From Cyanomargarita calcarea GSE-NOS-MK-12-04C (GTDB taxonomy: Bacteria > Cyanobacteriota > Cyanobacteriia > Cyanobacteriales > Nostocaceae), in the NCBI GenBank assembly GCA_019359595.1, contig JAHHGZ010000014.1, positions 1-64,000 of the forward strand: DNA of 64,000 nucleotides. Reading direction: 5' to 3'. A program made the position numbers and the translations under genes. The notes under the pieces are model-generated. The model searched no databases. It was given only the letters and a program-made list of their open reading frames with translations, and was not told the origin of the DNA. Every line of letters starts with the position of its first letter. The stretch's first letter is position 1. This document shows, piece by piece, positions 9,806 through 18,565 of this stretch.

Positions 9806-10004
9806 GTTTAAAATTGCCTCTACGGTTTAGTATTTACCCAGGAGTTGTGGGTTTAATACCCCGACTTATTCAGGGAGCCCGTTTTGAGTTGGGGCCCTGT
9901 ATCCATATGGAGAAACCTCTTCCTTCTTCCTTCATCCTTCATCCTTCTTCCTTCTTCCTTCTTCCTTCTTCCTTCTTCCTTCTTCCTTCTTCCTTCATTC
10001 ATTC
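9806..10004 (-). repeat. Dispersed stop-codon-associated repeat, reverse copy
   Basis: Read on the minus strand, this copy starts with GAAGAAG heptamers directly after the TAA of uppP paralogue 2 (10007-10009), continues through the conserved CAACTCAAAACGG (9879-9891 reversed) and ends in a GGGTATTAAACCC-like segment. Other copies of the family lie at 26165, 31684, 31783, 31953 and 62456. No coding capacity is seen. The 9587-10006 gap contains nothing else recognisable. Confidence 0.8.
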
Positions 10005-10006
10005 AA

Positions 10007-10900
10007 TTATGCTTTCCATCCTATTGCGATCGCGGCTAAGATAAAACAGCCAAAGCCTAAGCGATACCAAACAAAAACCCAAGTATTTTTGGTTTGTAAA
10101 TAACGCAGCAGAAATGCAATTGACACGTAAGAAAAAATAAAAGTTGAAATAATCCCTACAATTAACAGCACAAGGATGTTATCAGGTAGCTGCTGGGCTT
10201 GATATAACTTGAAGATTTTGAGGCTTTTATACAAAGTGGCAATCGCAAGAGTTGGCAGCCCTAACAAAAATGAAAACCGGGCTGCTGTTTGCCGTTCTAA
10301 CCCCAGAAATAATGCTGTCGTTAATGTCGAGCCAGAGCGAGAAGCGCCTGGAAAAAGGGCAATCATTTGACCCAATCCCACCAAAATACCATCTTTGATT
10401 TCCAATTGGTCGAAATTTCGCTTCCGGCTTCCTATTCGCTCTGCAAGTCCTAATAAAAGCGCCATCACGATTGACATCACGGCAATAACTAAGGCGCTTT
10501 CAGGTAAAATATCTTTCAACAAAAAGCCACCAATTAATGCAGGCAGTGTTCCGACGGCAATCCCGACGAGAATTTTCCATTCCTCCCGTTGCCAGTCTTT
10601 TTGTCGGAGTGCCATAGTTCCACCTTTGAGAAGATCAGAAATATCAGACCAAAAATAAAGCAGAACTGCGATGACACTGCCAAATTGAATCGCATCCACA
10701 AAATCCTTCGCACCCAATTCTTTCCAACCAACCACCTTAGTGAAAATTAGCAGGTGTGCGGTGCTACTGATTGGCAGAAATTCTGTTATCCCCTGCACAA
10801 TCCCCAGAATAAATGCCTGAAATATTTGCTGTATTTGGCTAGTCTCCCCACCGACTACCACTTGTAGCAATATTTTGCCCGTTTCTAACATCGTTCCCAT
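10007..10900 (-). CDS. uppP: Undecaprenyl-diphosphate phosphatase, paralogue 2
   Basis: 297 residues with the UppP signatures GITEFLPISSTAHL near residue 40 and PGASRSGSTL near residue 190, and about eight predicted membrane helices. It should carry out the same C55-PP dephosphorylation as its neighbour at 8639-9586, to which it is clearly related but not identical. Two uppP genes side by side probably reflect the heavy demand for lipid carrier by peptidoglycan and exopolysaccharide synthesis; whether they differ in use is unknown. It is divergent from the DUF3120 gene, with a promoter region of about 190 bp between them. Confidence 0.93.
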   Translation of the reverse strand: MGTMLETGKILLQVVVGGETSQIQQIFQAFILGIVQGITEFLPISSTAHLLIFTKVVGWKELGAKDFVDAIQFGSVIAVLLYFWSDISDLLKGGTMALRQKDWQREEWKILVGIAVGTLPALIGGFLLKDILPESALVIAVMSIVMALLLGLAERIGSRKRNFDQLEIKDGILVGLGQMIALFPGASRSGSTLTTALFLGLERQTAARFSFLLGLPTLAIATLYKSLKIFKLYQAQQLPDNILVLLIVGIISTFIFSYVSIAFLLRYLQTKNTWVFVWYRLGFGCFILAAIAIGWKA

Positions 10901-10987
10901 TCACGCTGTCTCCTGAAGTCGCTGCGTAGTTCTACCGAATTATCCAACTTTACGCCTTTTAAGTCAGCGATTCCGGGCGACAAAATC

Positions 10988-11030
10988 TTGACAACAAATT
11001 AAGGTAAGATAAAAAATGCAGGGGGGGGGG
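10988..11030 (+). promoter_or_regulatory. Candidate promoter with a G10 homopolymer before the DUF3120 gene
   Basis: A perfect TTGACA hexamer lies at 10988-10993. A TAAAAA follows after 16 bp (or TAAGAT after only 12), and then ten consecutive G at 11021-11030, near where transcription would start. The run is 57 bp before the TTG start at 11088. The -10 match is imperfect, so the assignment is tentative; the G run itself is certain in the sequence as given. Confidence 0.4.
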
Positions 11031-11087
11031 ATATATTGTTGTAATATCTTAAATAAGATAAAGTTACGTAACGATTATTAAAAAACC

Positions 11088-11894
11088 TTGATTAACAATA
11101 CATTATTTCCATACAGTGTATCCGCTCCTCTGGTTGATACCGACTTATCAGAAAAATCACAAATTAATACAAAAGTCAAGGGGTTTGGGGTAAAGGGTAA
11201 AAGTGAAGAATTAGCTCCCTTACCTTTTGCTAGGAAGTTTTCTTCCCCACTCTCTTCCTTACGACAAACCTGGTTAGTATTCGCAGCAGCAGTATTTTTA
11301 GTATCAGTGCCAGTGTTTATTGAAGCGCCAATAGTGCGATCGCTTCCTTGGCTGAGTTTAGGGCTGACAGGATTTTGGGTGTGGCTGAGTTTTAAATTAA
11401 TGTCACATTCCGCAACATATGTATGGGGAGATTTGCTTTTAGGGTTTAGCTGGAGTTGGTTAGCAGGTGCAATTTACTGGGGTTGGTTGCGTTGGGAACC
11501 TCTGTACCATTTACCCGTAGAGTCTATAGGTTTACCCTTTGCTGTATGGTGCCTGATTCGCAACTGGGGCAAAATAGGCAACTGGTTTTACTTAGGTTCC
11601 TTGCTGGGTACAGTTTTGACGGACGTATATTTTTACTTAGTCGATTTGACACCCTATTGGCGGCAAATTATGCAGGTAGAACCAGATAAAGCGGCACAGG
11701 TTTTGCGAAATGCCCTTCTTCAAGTCAAAACACCTTGGGGAGAAGGCTGGGCTGTAGTTCTTTTGATAGTACTGCTGACAGTCGGGGTTTTAGCTTTAGC
11801 GAAACCTTCTCGACATTGGTATGCTTTTGGTGGAGCAGTTTTGAGTACAATTTTGGTAGATAGTCTATTTTTGCTAGCTGCCTGTCTGGCGTAA
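11088..11894 (+). CDS. DUF3120 membrane protein
   Basis: 268 residues. After a poorly ordered N-terminus of about 60 residues come six to seven hydrophobic segments, with the conserved central part WGDLLLGFSWSWLAGAIYWGWLRWEP and a NWGKIGNWFYLGSLLGTVLTDVYF stretch (split here across two helices) that mark the cyanobacterial DUF3120 family. Function is unknown; the protein is expected in a membrane. The assigned start is TTG at 11088. Residues about 28-40 derive from a G-rich short repeat and are probably not functionally constrained, so a later start is possible. It is divergent from uppP and convergent with nothing; psbU follows about 320 bp downstream. Confidence 0.8.
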   Translation: MINNTLFPYSVSAPLVDTDLSEKSQINTKVKGFGVKGKSEELAPLPFARKFSSPLSSLRQTWLVFAAAVFLVSVPVFIEAPIVRSLPWLSLGLTGFWVWLSFKLMSHSATYVWGDLLLGFSWSWLAGAIYWGWLRWEPLYHLPVESIGLPFAVWCLIRNWGKIGNWFYLGSLLGTVLTDVYFYLVDLTPYWRQIMQVEPDKAAQVLRNALLQVKTPWGEGWAVVLLIVLLTVGVLALAKPSRHWYAFGGAVLSTILVDSLFLLAACLA

Positions 11895-12217
11895 TGCCAT
11901 TTTTGATTTTGGATTGTAAAATTCTTAGCCTGATGAATGTTTGATCTATTTATCTATGGCAAAAATTTTTGCTCTTGGTGTAATTTTTCTTAACCAAAAG
12001 TAAAAAAAACCGTAGGCAGTCGATTTTGGTGTTTTTGATAATTTTTAGTAATAAATACATTCAAACCCAGTAAGCGTAAATATTGTGGGTATTGATACGC
12101 TGTATATTAGTTTCTGATGACTGCTGTGTTAATTGTTTGTCGTTTGTTATAGAGACTAATGACCAACGAATGACCAAATGACCGAATTTTAGTTTGATGC
12201 AAAGAGGTAAAAAAGTC
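11895..12217 (+). other. Gene-free leader before psbU
   Basis: About 320 bp, AT-rich, without a convincing reading frame. It must contain the terminator of the DUF3120 gene and the promoter of psbU, but I could not pick out clear hexamers. A possible ribosome-binding AGAGG lies at 12203-12207 before the GTG at 12218. Confidence 0.4.
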
Positions 12218-12664
12218 GTGAAACGATTGGTGCGTTTAGTAACAGTATTTGCTTTGTTCATCGGATGCTTGGGATGGCTGGGAACATCTCAAATAGCCCA
12301 AGCTGCTGCCCTGGGAACATTTAGCTTCCAACCAGTAACAGTTTTAGCGGTTGAAGCGACTGAAGGTTTACGGAATCGCAATCGGGCAGATGAGAAGCTG
12401 GGTACGGAATTTGGTAAAAAAATTGATTTAAATAATACCAACGTGCGAGCTTTTCAACAGTTCCGAGGGCTGTATCCAACTCTCGCCAAGAAAATCGTCC
12501 TTAATGCTCCTTATAAGTCAGTAGAGGATGTATTAGACATAAAAGGATTGAGCGATCGCCAAAAACAAACCCTGCAAGCTAATTTCGATAATTTCACCGT
12601 AACAGAGGTGGAACCAGCCTTCAACGAAGGAGACGATCGCTTTAATAACGGTATCTATAGATAA
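12218..12664 (+). CDS. psbU: Photosystem II extrinsic 12 kDa protein PsbU
   Basis: Lumenal extrinsic subunit that stabilises the manganese cluster and oxygen evolution in cyanobacterial photosystem II. The sequence shows an export signal ([18 protein letters not shown] followed by AQAAA) and the mature PsbU domain with the helix-hairpin-helix-like segment [20 protein letters not shown] and the C-terminal end [14 protein letters not shown] chose GTG at 12218 because it gives the family-typical N-terminus ([10 protein letters not shown]) and has AGAGG 10 nt upstream; in-frame TTG 12194 and ATG 12197 would add eight and seven residues. Monocistronic. STRR units follow the stop. Confidence 0.95.
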   Translation: MKRLVRLVTVFALFIGCLGWLGTSQIAQAAALGTFSFQPVTVLAVEATEGLRNRNRADEKLGTEFGKKIDLNNTNVRAFQQFRGLYPTLAKKIVLNAPYKSVEDVLDIKGLSDRQKQTLQANFDNFTVTEVEPAFNEGDDRFNNGIYR

Positions 12665-12711
12665 CCTGACGGTTAGAAAGGAGAAAGGGGAAAGGGGAAA
12701 GACATTCTTGC

Positions 12712-12762
12712 CAACTCCTAACTCCTAACTCCTAACTCCTAACTCCTAACTCCTAACTCCCT
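12712..12762. repeat. STRR array between psbU and nadB
   Basis: About seven units of CTCCTAA in tandem, the reverse of the GGAGTTA heptamer seen at 8234-8525. Confidence 0.9.
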
Positions 12763-12793
12763 CCCCCCACTCAAGAACACTTCCCCTTTCACT

Positions 12794-14476
12794 TTGCCCC
12801 AGATAGATATTCCCAGCCAATTTGATATTTTAGTAGTCGGTGCTGGTGCCGCTGGACTCTATACGGCGCTGTGTCTGCCAGACAGCATGCGAGTCGGCTT
12901 AATTACTAAAGAAACAATTTCATTATCCGCCAGTGATTGGGCACAAGGTGGTATTGCAGCTGCGGTTGCAAAGGAAGATTCTCCTTCTTTGCACGTTGAA
13001 GACACACTCCGTGCGGGTGCTGGTTTGTGCGACAAAGAAGCGGTGATGTTTCTTGCCGAAAACGCCCCAAATTGCATTGCATCCCTCGTAAGCTTAGGTG
13101 TAGCCTTTGACCGTCATGGTAGCGATTTAGCTTTAACCTTAGAAGCAGCTCATTCCCGCAACCGCGTTCTTCATGCTGCTGATACCACAGGCAGAGAAGT
13201 AATTACCACCCTCACAGCCCAAGTCCTCGGTCGCCAAAATATCCAAGTCATTCAACAAGCTTTAGCATTGAGTCTGTGGTTGGAAGATGATACAAAAATT
13301 TGCAAAGGAATTTCTCTGTTTTATCAAGGTGAAGTCACCTGGGTAAAAGCTGCTTCTGTAGTACTGGCAACTGGTGGTGGAGGTCAAGTATTTGCCCAAA
13401 CAACTAATCCCGGTGTCAGTACAGGAGATGGAGTTGCGATCGCATGGCGAGCGGGGGCAATTCTGCGAGATTTGGAATTTGTGCAATTTCACCCCACAGC
13501 CTTGACAAAACCCGGTGCTGACCGCTTTTTGATCAGTGAAGCTGTACGCGGTGAGGGGGCACATTTGGTTGATGACAGTGGAAGGCGTTTTGCCTTTGAC
13601 TACCACCTTGATGGCGAACTGGCTCCTAGAGATATAGTCAGTCGGGCGATTTTTAGTCATTTACAAAGCGCTGCTACTGACCTCGCTACTGCCCATGTAT
13701 GGTTAGATATGCGCCCCATCCCTCCCGAAAAGATTCGCTACCGCTTTCCGAATATTGTTAAAGTCTGCCAACGATGGGGTGTGGATGTCTTCAACGAACC
13801 AATTCCTGTAGCCCCGGCAGCCCATTACTGGATGGGTGGTATCGTTACAGATTTGATGAATCGGACAAATATTCCCAATTTATATGCCGTTGGAGAAACA
13901 GCCAGTACGGGAGTACATGGTGCAAATCGCCTTGCCAGTAATTCTTTGTTGGAATGCATCGTCTTTGGGGCACAAATGGCGCATCTCAAAGATGAATTTG
14001 CAAAGATGGACGATGAAGAGGTTGAGAAAACAGAAGCGAAATCTTTTGCACTTTGTGATGATGATTGGAATACCCAGCAAATTCAGCTAGATGAACTTCG
14101 CGAAAAAGTACCGCGCTTAGTATGGCAAAGTGCTGGCATTTGTCGGGTGCAGTCAACATTATCCGATGCGATCGCAACTATTGAATCTTGGCAAGAAGAT
14201 TTTGCCGGCCTAGCTTTAAGTCAATTTCTGTTTTCTCTACATCCCAAGCAAACTGCTAGGTTACACCAAAGAGATATCGAAAGACTGTTGCGACTTTGGG
14301 CAGAAACCCGCAACTTGCTAGATGTAGCTTATTTAATTCTTAAAAGTGCAGCCTTTAGAACCGAAAGCCGGGGAGGACATTATCGCTTAGATTACCCCCA
14401 ATCGATATCTAACTGGCAAGTTCACACACTGGTCGAAAATCACAATTGGTGGAAATCTGATTTTATATCTCAGTGA
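12794..14476 (+). CDS. nadB: L-aspartate oxidase
   Basis: Flavoprotein that oxidises L-aspartate to iminoaspartate, the first step of de novo NAD synthesis; NadA then forms quinolinate. 560 residues. The FAD-binding GAGAAGLYTA is near residue 16, DWAQGGIAAA near 48, the active-site region EFVQFHPTAL near 230 and GEGAHLVD near 255. GANRLASNSLLECIVFG near 375 closes the FAD domain, and the C-terminal helical domain typical of the succinate dehydrogenase/fumarate reductase flavoprotein family is complete. The start is TTG at 12794; no better in-frame ATG precedes the Rossmann motif. No nad partner gene is adjacent. Confidence 0.95.
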   Translation: MPQIDIPSQFDILVVGAGAAGLYTALCLPDSMRVGLITKETISLSASDWAQGGIAAAVAKEDSPSLHVEDTLRAGAGLCDKEAVMFLAENAPNCIASLVSLGVAFDRHGSDLALTLEAAHSRNRVLHAADTTGREVITTLTAQVLGRQNIQVIQQALALSLWLEDDTKICKGISLFYQGEVTWVKAASVVLATGGGGQVFAQTTNPGVSTGDGVAIAWRAGAILRDLEFVQFHPTALTKPGADRFLISEAVRGEGAHLVDDSGRRFAFDYHLDGELAPRDIVSRAIFSHLQSAATDLATAHVWLDMRPIPPEKIRYRFPNIVKVCQRWGVDVFNEPIPVAPAAHYWMGGIVTDLMNRTNIPNLYAVGETASTGVHGANRLASNSLLECIVFGAQMAHLKDEFAKMDDEEVEKTEAKSFALCDDDWNTQQIQLDELREKVPRLVWQSAGICRVQSTLSDAIATIESWQEDFAGLALSQFLFSLHPKQTARLHQRDIERLLRLWAETRNLLDVAYLILKSAAFRTESRGGHYRLDYPQSISNWQVHTLVENHNWWKSDFISQ

Positions 14477-14482
14477 AGCGAC

Positions 14483-15118
14483 CTAAATAGCTTCTTCCCC
14501 ACGCAAAAAGTTCCTTAACCACCTAATCGTCTCACTTGTTGTTTGCTCGTTTGCAATTTGAAGGCATTGCTGCACAATTTCTGAAACGTTAGGAAAATAG
14601 CTGCTTTCTGTAATTGCATAATTTTCAAAGAGCAATCTATAAACTAGTAACTGCTTATTCTTTAACAGCCAAACCTCTGGAACTTTATAAGGGAGATAGT
14701 CATTAATATTGGTATAACTAGTAACATCCACCTCGATTGCTAAATCTGGTGGAGGGTCATTTTGCCAGTCAATACGATTCTTACCTACTACATATCTCCA
14801 ATTTTCAATATAAAAGCAATAGTCAGGCTCAATGCCGCTAACAAGAGGCTTGCTCATGGTGATGGGCGTAAATGAGTCGTATCTTTGCTCTAAATGATCC
14901 AGCAAAACCTTAGCAATATCTGCCAGTAAGCTCGCATCTCTTCCATGCTCTGGTAGCGGTGCCATTAGCAAAATCTCTCCAGGTCGATATTTAATGCGAG
15001 GGGAGCAGCGATCGCCTAGTTGCTGACTCAGTACTTGATAGTCTTGCCAAGACCCCAACATCTTTACGACTGTACCAGGTGGTAACTCGATTCTTTCAGG
15101 TGTAATTACAGTATCCAT
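14483..15118 (-). CDS. Uma2-family (DUF820) putative endonuclease
   Basis: 211 residues with the restriction-endonuclease-like core of Uma2/DUF820: an upstream GIEPDYCFYIEN acidic strand, then DLAIEVDVTSY carrying the putative D/E-x-K-like metal site (here EVD, with the canonical lysine not evident), then the NDYLPYKVPEVWLLKN strand-helix unit. These proteins occur in very high copy number in cyanobacteria, and their biological role has not been settled. It converges tail to tail with nadB (6 bp gap). One of eight Uma2 loci in this window. Confidence 0.8.
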   Translation of the reverse strand: MDTVITPERIELPPGTVVKMLGSWQDYQVLSQQLGDRCSPRIKYRPGEILLMAPLPEHGRDASLLADIAKVLLDHLEQRYDSFTPITMSKPLVSGIEPDYCFYIENWRYVVGKNRIDWQNDPPPDLAIEVDVTSYTNINDYLPYKVPEVWLLKNKQLLVYRLLFENYAITESSYFPNVSEIVQQCLQIANEQTTSETIRWLRNFLRGEEAI

Positions 15119-15233
15119 ATTCGCCCTTTAGAAACTCCGCTACACCAAAACGATTGGCTGTTTTTGATGACCTCCTGTTACGCGCTCTGCTGTGCGGCGT
15201 TTTTGATAGTGGTGCAAGAAATCAGTTATGAAC

Positions 15234-15494
15234 TTATCTAGTACCACTTCCATGCTGACTGTCAGGACTACCATAATCTAATGGTTCAAAATCGCTACTT
15301 GAATCAACCCTTAAATTTTGCTGTTTCTTCGCCGAGTAATCTGCCTTCAGGGTAATGGAACTATTGCTATCCAAAAAATCAAAGCTGAAAACGCTTCTAT
15401 TTCCCAGGCTATCTGTAACTTTGGGAATTATCAGAGTCACCCCAATAAAAAATGCGATTACACTTGTCATTCTCAAAGTACTTCCCATAACCAT
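15234..15494 (-). CDS. Small secreted or membrane-anchored hypothetical protein
   Basis: 86 residues. Residues about 5-25 form a hydrophobic N-terminal segment (TSVIAFFIGVTLIIP), followed by a polar region and a C-terminus rich in D, S and G (DFEPLDYGSPDSQHGSGTR). I do not recognise a named family. The composition, the signal-like start and the lack of any competing frame support a real gene. No function can be assigned. Confidence 0.6.
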   Translation of the reverse strand: MVMGSTLRMTSVIAFFIGVTLIIPKVTDSLGNRSVFSFDFLDSNSSITLKADYSAKKQQNLRVDSSSDFEPLDYGSPDSQHGSGTR

Positions 15495-16159
15495 TCAGCA
15501 AATCCCCTGTTTTTCTAATTTCTAAAAGTTATTTTTATTTCACCCGCTACATTTGCCGATGTTTTCGTCAACTAAACGTTAAATATTTATAAAGTTTTTG
15601 CTATCAGATGAATAATTTAACTTAAACGCTGCCACACTTGCCAAAGGTTACTTGTTGAGTATTGTCACTTAAGTCTTTGTCCGGGAGCATCAGTCAAAAG
15701 TAATAACTTTCAACTAAATAAATATCACGACAAAATTAGCTATAAGTCTTATCTTTAACAATATCTTAATACTTTTACGGGTAATTACGTGATAGTATTA
15801 ACTGCTTTGCCAAAAAATATGTATTTATACTTAAATTTTCTTATTTAACTATTAAGTTAACTAAAGTTAAAACAGTAATTTTGCTAAAATTGCAATAAAT
15901 GTGTGAAGTTTCACTTGACAAAATAAAAAAAACTTAAATTAATTGAGTGCGATCGCTTTTTCGGTGTTAAAGTATCGGTCAAAACAAGCCCAGTTTTTAC
16001 TCTTGTGCGAGGAATGGATGATAAAGAAAGATTTCACAATCCCGATTACTAACAGCATTTCTTCATAAATCTCAATTTAGCCCACCTCCCTTGAAAGTTC
16101 GCGACTCCCGAAGCAGATAAAAGGTAAATCGGGTGATGAATTTCTTGGGTTAATAGATG
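15495..16159. other. Gene-free AT-rich region
   Basis: About 665 bp with AT-rich sequence and no convincing gene, repeat array or RNA on either strand. One HIP1 site lies near 15952. It probably carries the upstream signals of the small gene at 15234-15494 and the terminator of the diguanylate cyclase. Confidence 0.6.
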
Positions 16160-18346
16160 TCAAGCGAAGTAAGTGCGGTTTTTACCGAGGTGTTTTGCAC
16201 GATACATAGCAGCATCTGCTTGTCTAATTAAGGTTTCACAATCTTGACTGTTGAGGGGATAGATGCTGATGCCAATACTTGCAGAAACTTTAGTGGTATG
16301 CTCGTCCAGGACAATTGGCTCGGCGATGGTTGTTAAAATCTTTTCGGCAACTCTTACGGCGACATCTAGTTTGGGAATTGCCCGTAAGATGACCGTAAAT
16401 TCATCGCCACCTAAACGAGAAACCGTATCGCTACCCCGCAAACAATTACTCAGACGTTGAGCGATAGTTACCAACAAGCGATCGCCTATCTCATGTCCGA
16501 GGGTATCATTAACTTGTTTAAAGCCATCTAAGTCGATAAATAGCAGCGCAAGTAACAAATTATTACTTTGCGCCCAGGCAATAGACTCGGATAATTGTTC
16601 TATAAAATATTTCCGATTGGTAAGACCCGTGAGGGGGTCGTGATATGCCAAATAACGAAAGTGGTCTTCTTTGAGCTTTAATTCATTATTAGAGTGGAAC
16701 AGTTCAGCTGCGATGCGCTTGAGTTTGAGTTCCATCAGCTTGCGCTCAGTAATATCTCGGATAACCCCAACCAAAAAGAAATTACCGGCAGCGTCTTTGT
16801 GGAGCGATCGCTTGGTGGCAATAAAATAAGTCTTACCATTGGCACTGGTAAATTCTTTTTCATGTTCTAAGGCTTCCTGAGTCCTTAAAACCAACTTATC
16901 CAAGGTGCGAAAAACATCTGCTTCATGCTTGGGGAAGAAGTTATAGTCTGATTTATCTAATAGTACATCCTTAGAATAACCGATCAATTGACAATAAGCC
17001 TGATTTAAAACAATCCACTGAAGCTTTTCATTCTTCACAAAAATTGGGTCAGGAATTGTATTGATTACTTGATGCAAAAAGTCCTTGGAGCGTTTCAACT
17101 CCTCTTGCATATGGGCAATCTCAAAGGTAATAACAACAGCTGAACCAGTAAAAGTCAGCAGTGCAGGCATTAGTGGTATCCACCAGCCATAAAGAAAAAT
17201 AAAGTAGGCGCTACCAGCCAGCAAGAAATAAGAAAGCAAAACACTGAAGATACAGCCCCAAAAATTTCTAGTGCGCCACCTCATAGCAGATCCCAAATAA
17301 GCCCAAGCAAAAATCCATACCCATTCCACAGGGTCAGACCACACTTTGATTAGAGGTCTTCCTTCAAGGGCTGCTGAAATTAACTCACTAATAAAATAAG
17401 CTTGTAGTTCGATACCAGCTACTGGCTTGACTGTACCCACCAGACGGCTAGAATATGGCATTAAAAAGAAATCCTGCAAACTCGGTGCAGTCGAACCAAC
17501 TAGCACAATGCGATCGCGAATCAAGTTTTCTTTTACTTTGCCCGAGAGGACATCCCGCATCGATACTTTCAAGAAGTGGCAGGAATCTACTGAATAACCC
17601 TTACAAGTTGGTTTGGGAAAGTTGGATATAATTTGGTAGCCTTTAGCATCAGCCCCAACATAAGCACCATGATTGGACTGAAAACGGCGAAACACAGTTT
17701 TACCCAACTGCAAAGAATCTCGATTGCTGGCTGCTGGTTTGGGCACAATCCCATTTGCTTTTAAATACAACTTAGCCAGCTTCAGGGCGAAACTTTCATG
17801 CTGTTTGCCATTAACCTGCGAATATAACAAGCTGCGACGGACTTTACCATCAGCGTCAAACAACACATTGTTAAAACCCACTCTGTTGTCAGCGCTTAAC
17901 TGTGGTGGAGGTAAAACGTGAGTCTCTGGGCTCTGTCCAAGTAATTCAATTCCAATTAAATTGGGCATCGACTTGTAAGCATAAACCAGTTCTTCATTAC
18001 CAGAACCCACAGGCAAATCCCGATAGATATCCAAGCCAATAGCACGAGGTTTTTGGGCTTGTATTTTCTGTAGCAACTTCGCGATTTCCTCATCTGGGAT
18101 TGGCCAGGAACCTACTTGGCGCAATAAAACTTCATCAATCGCCACAATTGTAATGCGTTCCTCTTGTGATTCAAAGGGACGTAATTGAAAAAACTGATCC
18201 AAAGCCGCCCATTCTAAGGATTGCAATAACCCAATCGAACGCAATAGCAATACACACACTGCAACGCTAAATGCAGTAATTAATTCCCTATTGACTTGAC
18301 CAAATGGTCGTTTCAGTGTCAACAGTGACAGCTTGCTCATTACCAT
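16160..18346 (-). CDS. CHASE2-PAS-GGDEF diguanylate cyclase
   Basis: 728-residue membrane sensor predicted to make cyclic di-GMP. An N-terminal membrane helix is followed by an extracytoplasmic CHASE2 domain (about 35-330), three membrane segments (about 345-415), a PAS/PAC domain (about 425-545, ending VIRDITERK), a short coiled linker and a GGDEF domain (about 565-728). The active-site loop is the intact RLGGDEF, and RGSD five residues before it matches an RxxD inhibitory I-site, so product feedback is likely. No EAL domain is present, so synthesis rather than breakdown is expected. The ligand sensed by CHASE2 is unknown. Confidence 0.93.
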   Translation of the reverse strand: MVMSKLSLLTLKRPFGQVNRELITAFSVAVCVLLLRSIGLLQSLEWAALDQFFQLRPFESQEERITIVAIDEVLLRQVGSWPIPDEEIAKLLQKIQAQKPRAIGLDIYRDLPVGSGNEELVYAYKSMPNLIGIELLGQSPETHVLPPPQLSADNRVGFNNVLFDADGKVRRSLLYSQVNGKQHESFALKLAKLYLKANGIVPKPAASNRDSLQLGKTVFRRFQSNHGAYVGADAKGYQIISNFPKPTCKGYSVDSCHFLKVSMRDVLSGKVKENLIRDRIVLVGSTAPSLQDFFLMPYSSRLVGTVKPVAGIELQAYFISELISAALEGRPLIKVWSDPVEWVWIFAWAYLGSAMRWRTRNFWGCIFSVLLSYFLLAGSAYFIFLYGWWIPLMPALLTFTGSAVVITFEIAHMQEELKRSKDFLHQVINTIPDPIFVKNEKLQWIVLNQAYCQLIGYSKDVLLDKSDYNFFPKHEADVFRTLDKLVLRTQEALEHEKEFTSANGKTYFIATKRSLHKDAAGNFFLVGVIRDITERKLMELKLKRIAAELFHSNNELKLKEDHFRYLAYHDPLTGLTNRKYFIEQLSESIAWAQSNNLLLALLFIDLDGFKQVNDTLGHEIGDRLLVTIAQRLSNCLRGSDTVSRLGGDEFTVILRAIPKLDVAVRVAEKILTTIAEPIVLDEHTTKVSASIGISIYPLNSQDCETLIRQADAAMYRAKHLGKNRTYFA

Positions 18347-18399
18347 TAGCTCTTAGGCGAGTTATACTTGCCATTTTCAATTAGCTTCCGTTATATAAG

Positions 18400-18565
18400 A
18401 CTTACCCAAAGCTACCCAAAGCTATAAATAGTTGGACTTTGGAACTTAATTCCTGCAACATTTGTGGTAGTGTCGGCACTATCCAGTCCACAGGCACTCA
18501 CCACCTAACTGGCGGATACGTACTGACTAAGATTGATTGCTGCATTTAAGTCACGGTCAATATCA
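18400..18565 (-). ncRNA. Candidate omega RNA / right end of the TnpB element
   Basis: On the minus strand the sequence overlapping the end of tnpB and running about 100 bp past its stop can fold into hairpins: GGTGGTG pairs with CACTACC, AGTG-CCGA-CACT forms a small stem, and GGAA-TTAAG-TTCC another. In characterised IS200/IS605 elements the guide (omega) RNA is transcribed from this position. The ends were not mapped, so the limits are approximate. Confidence 0.4.

Noticed and set aside
13262-13660. Open frame of 132 codons opposite nadB
   Set aside because: nadB is a clear enzyme in the other strand and the reverse frame has no family features.
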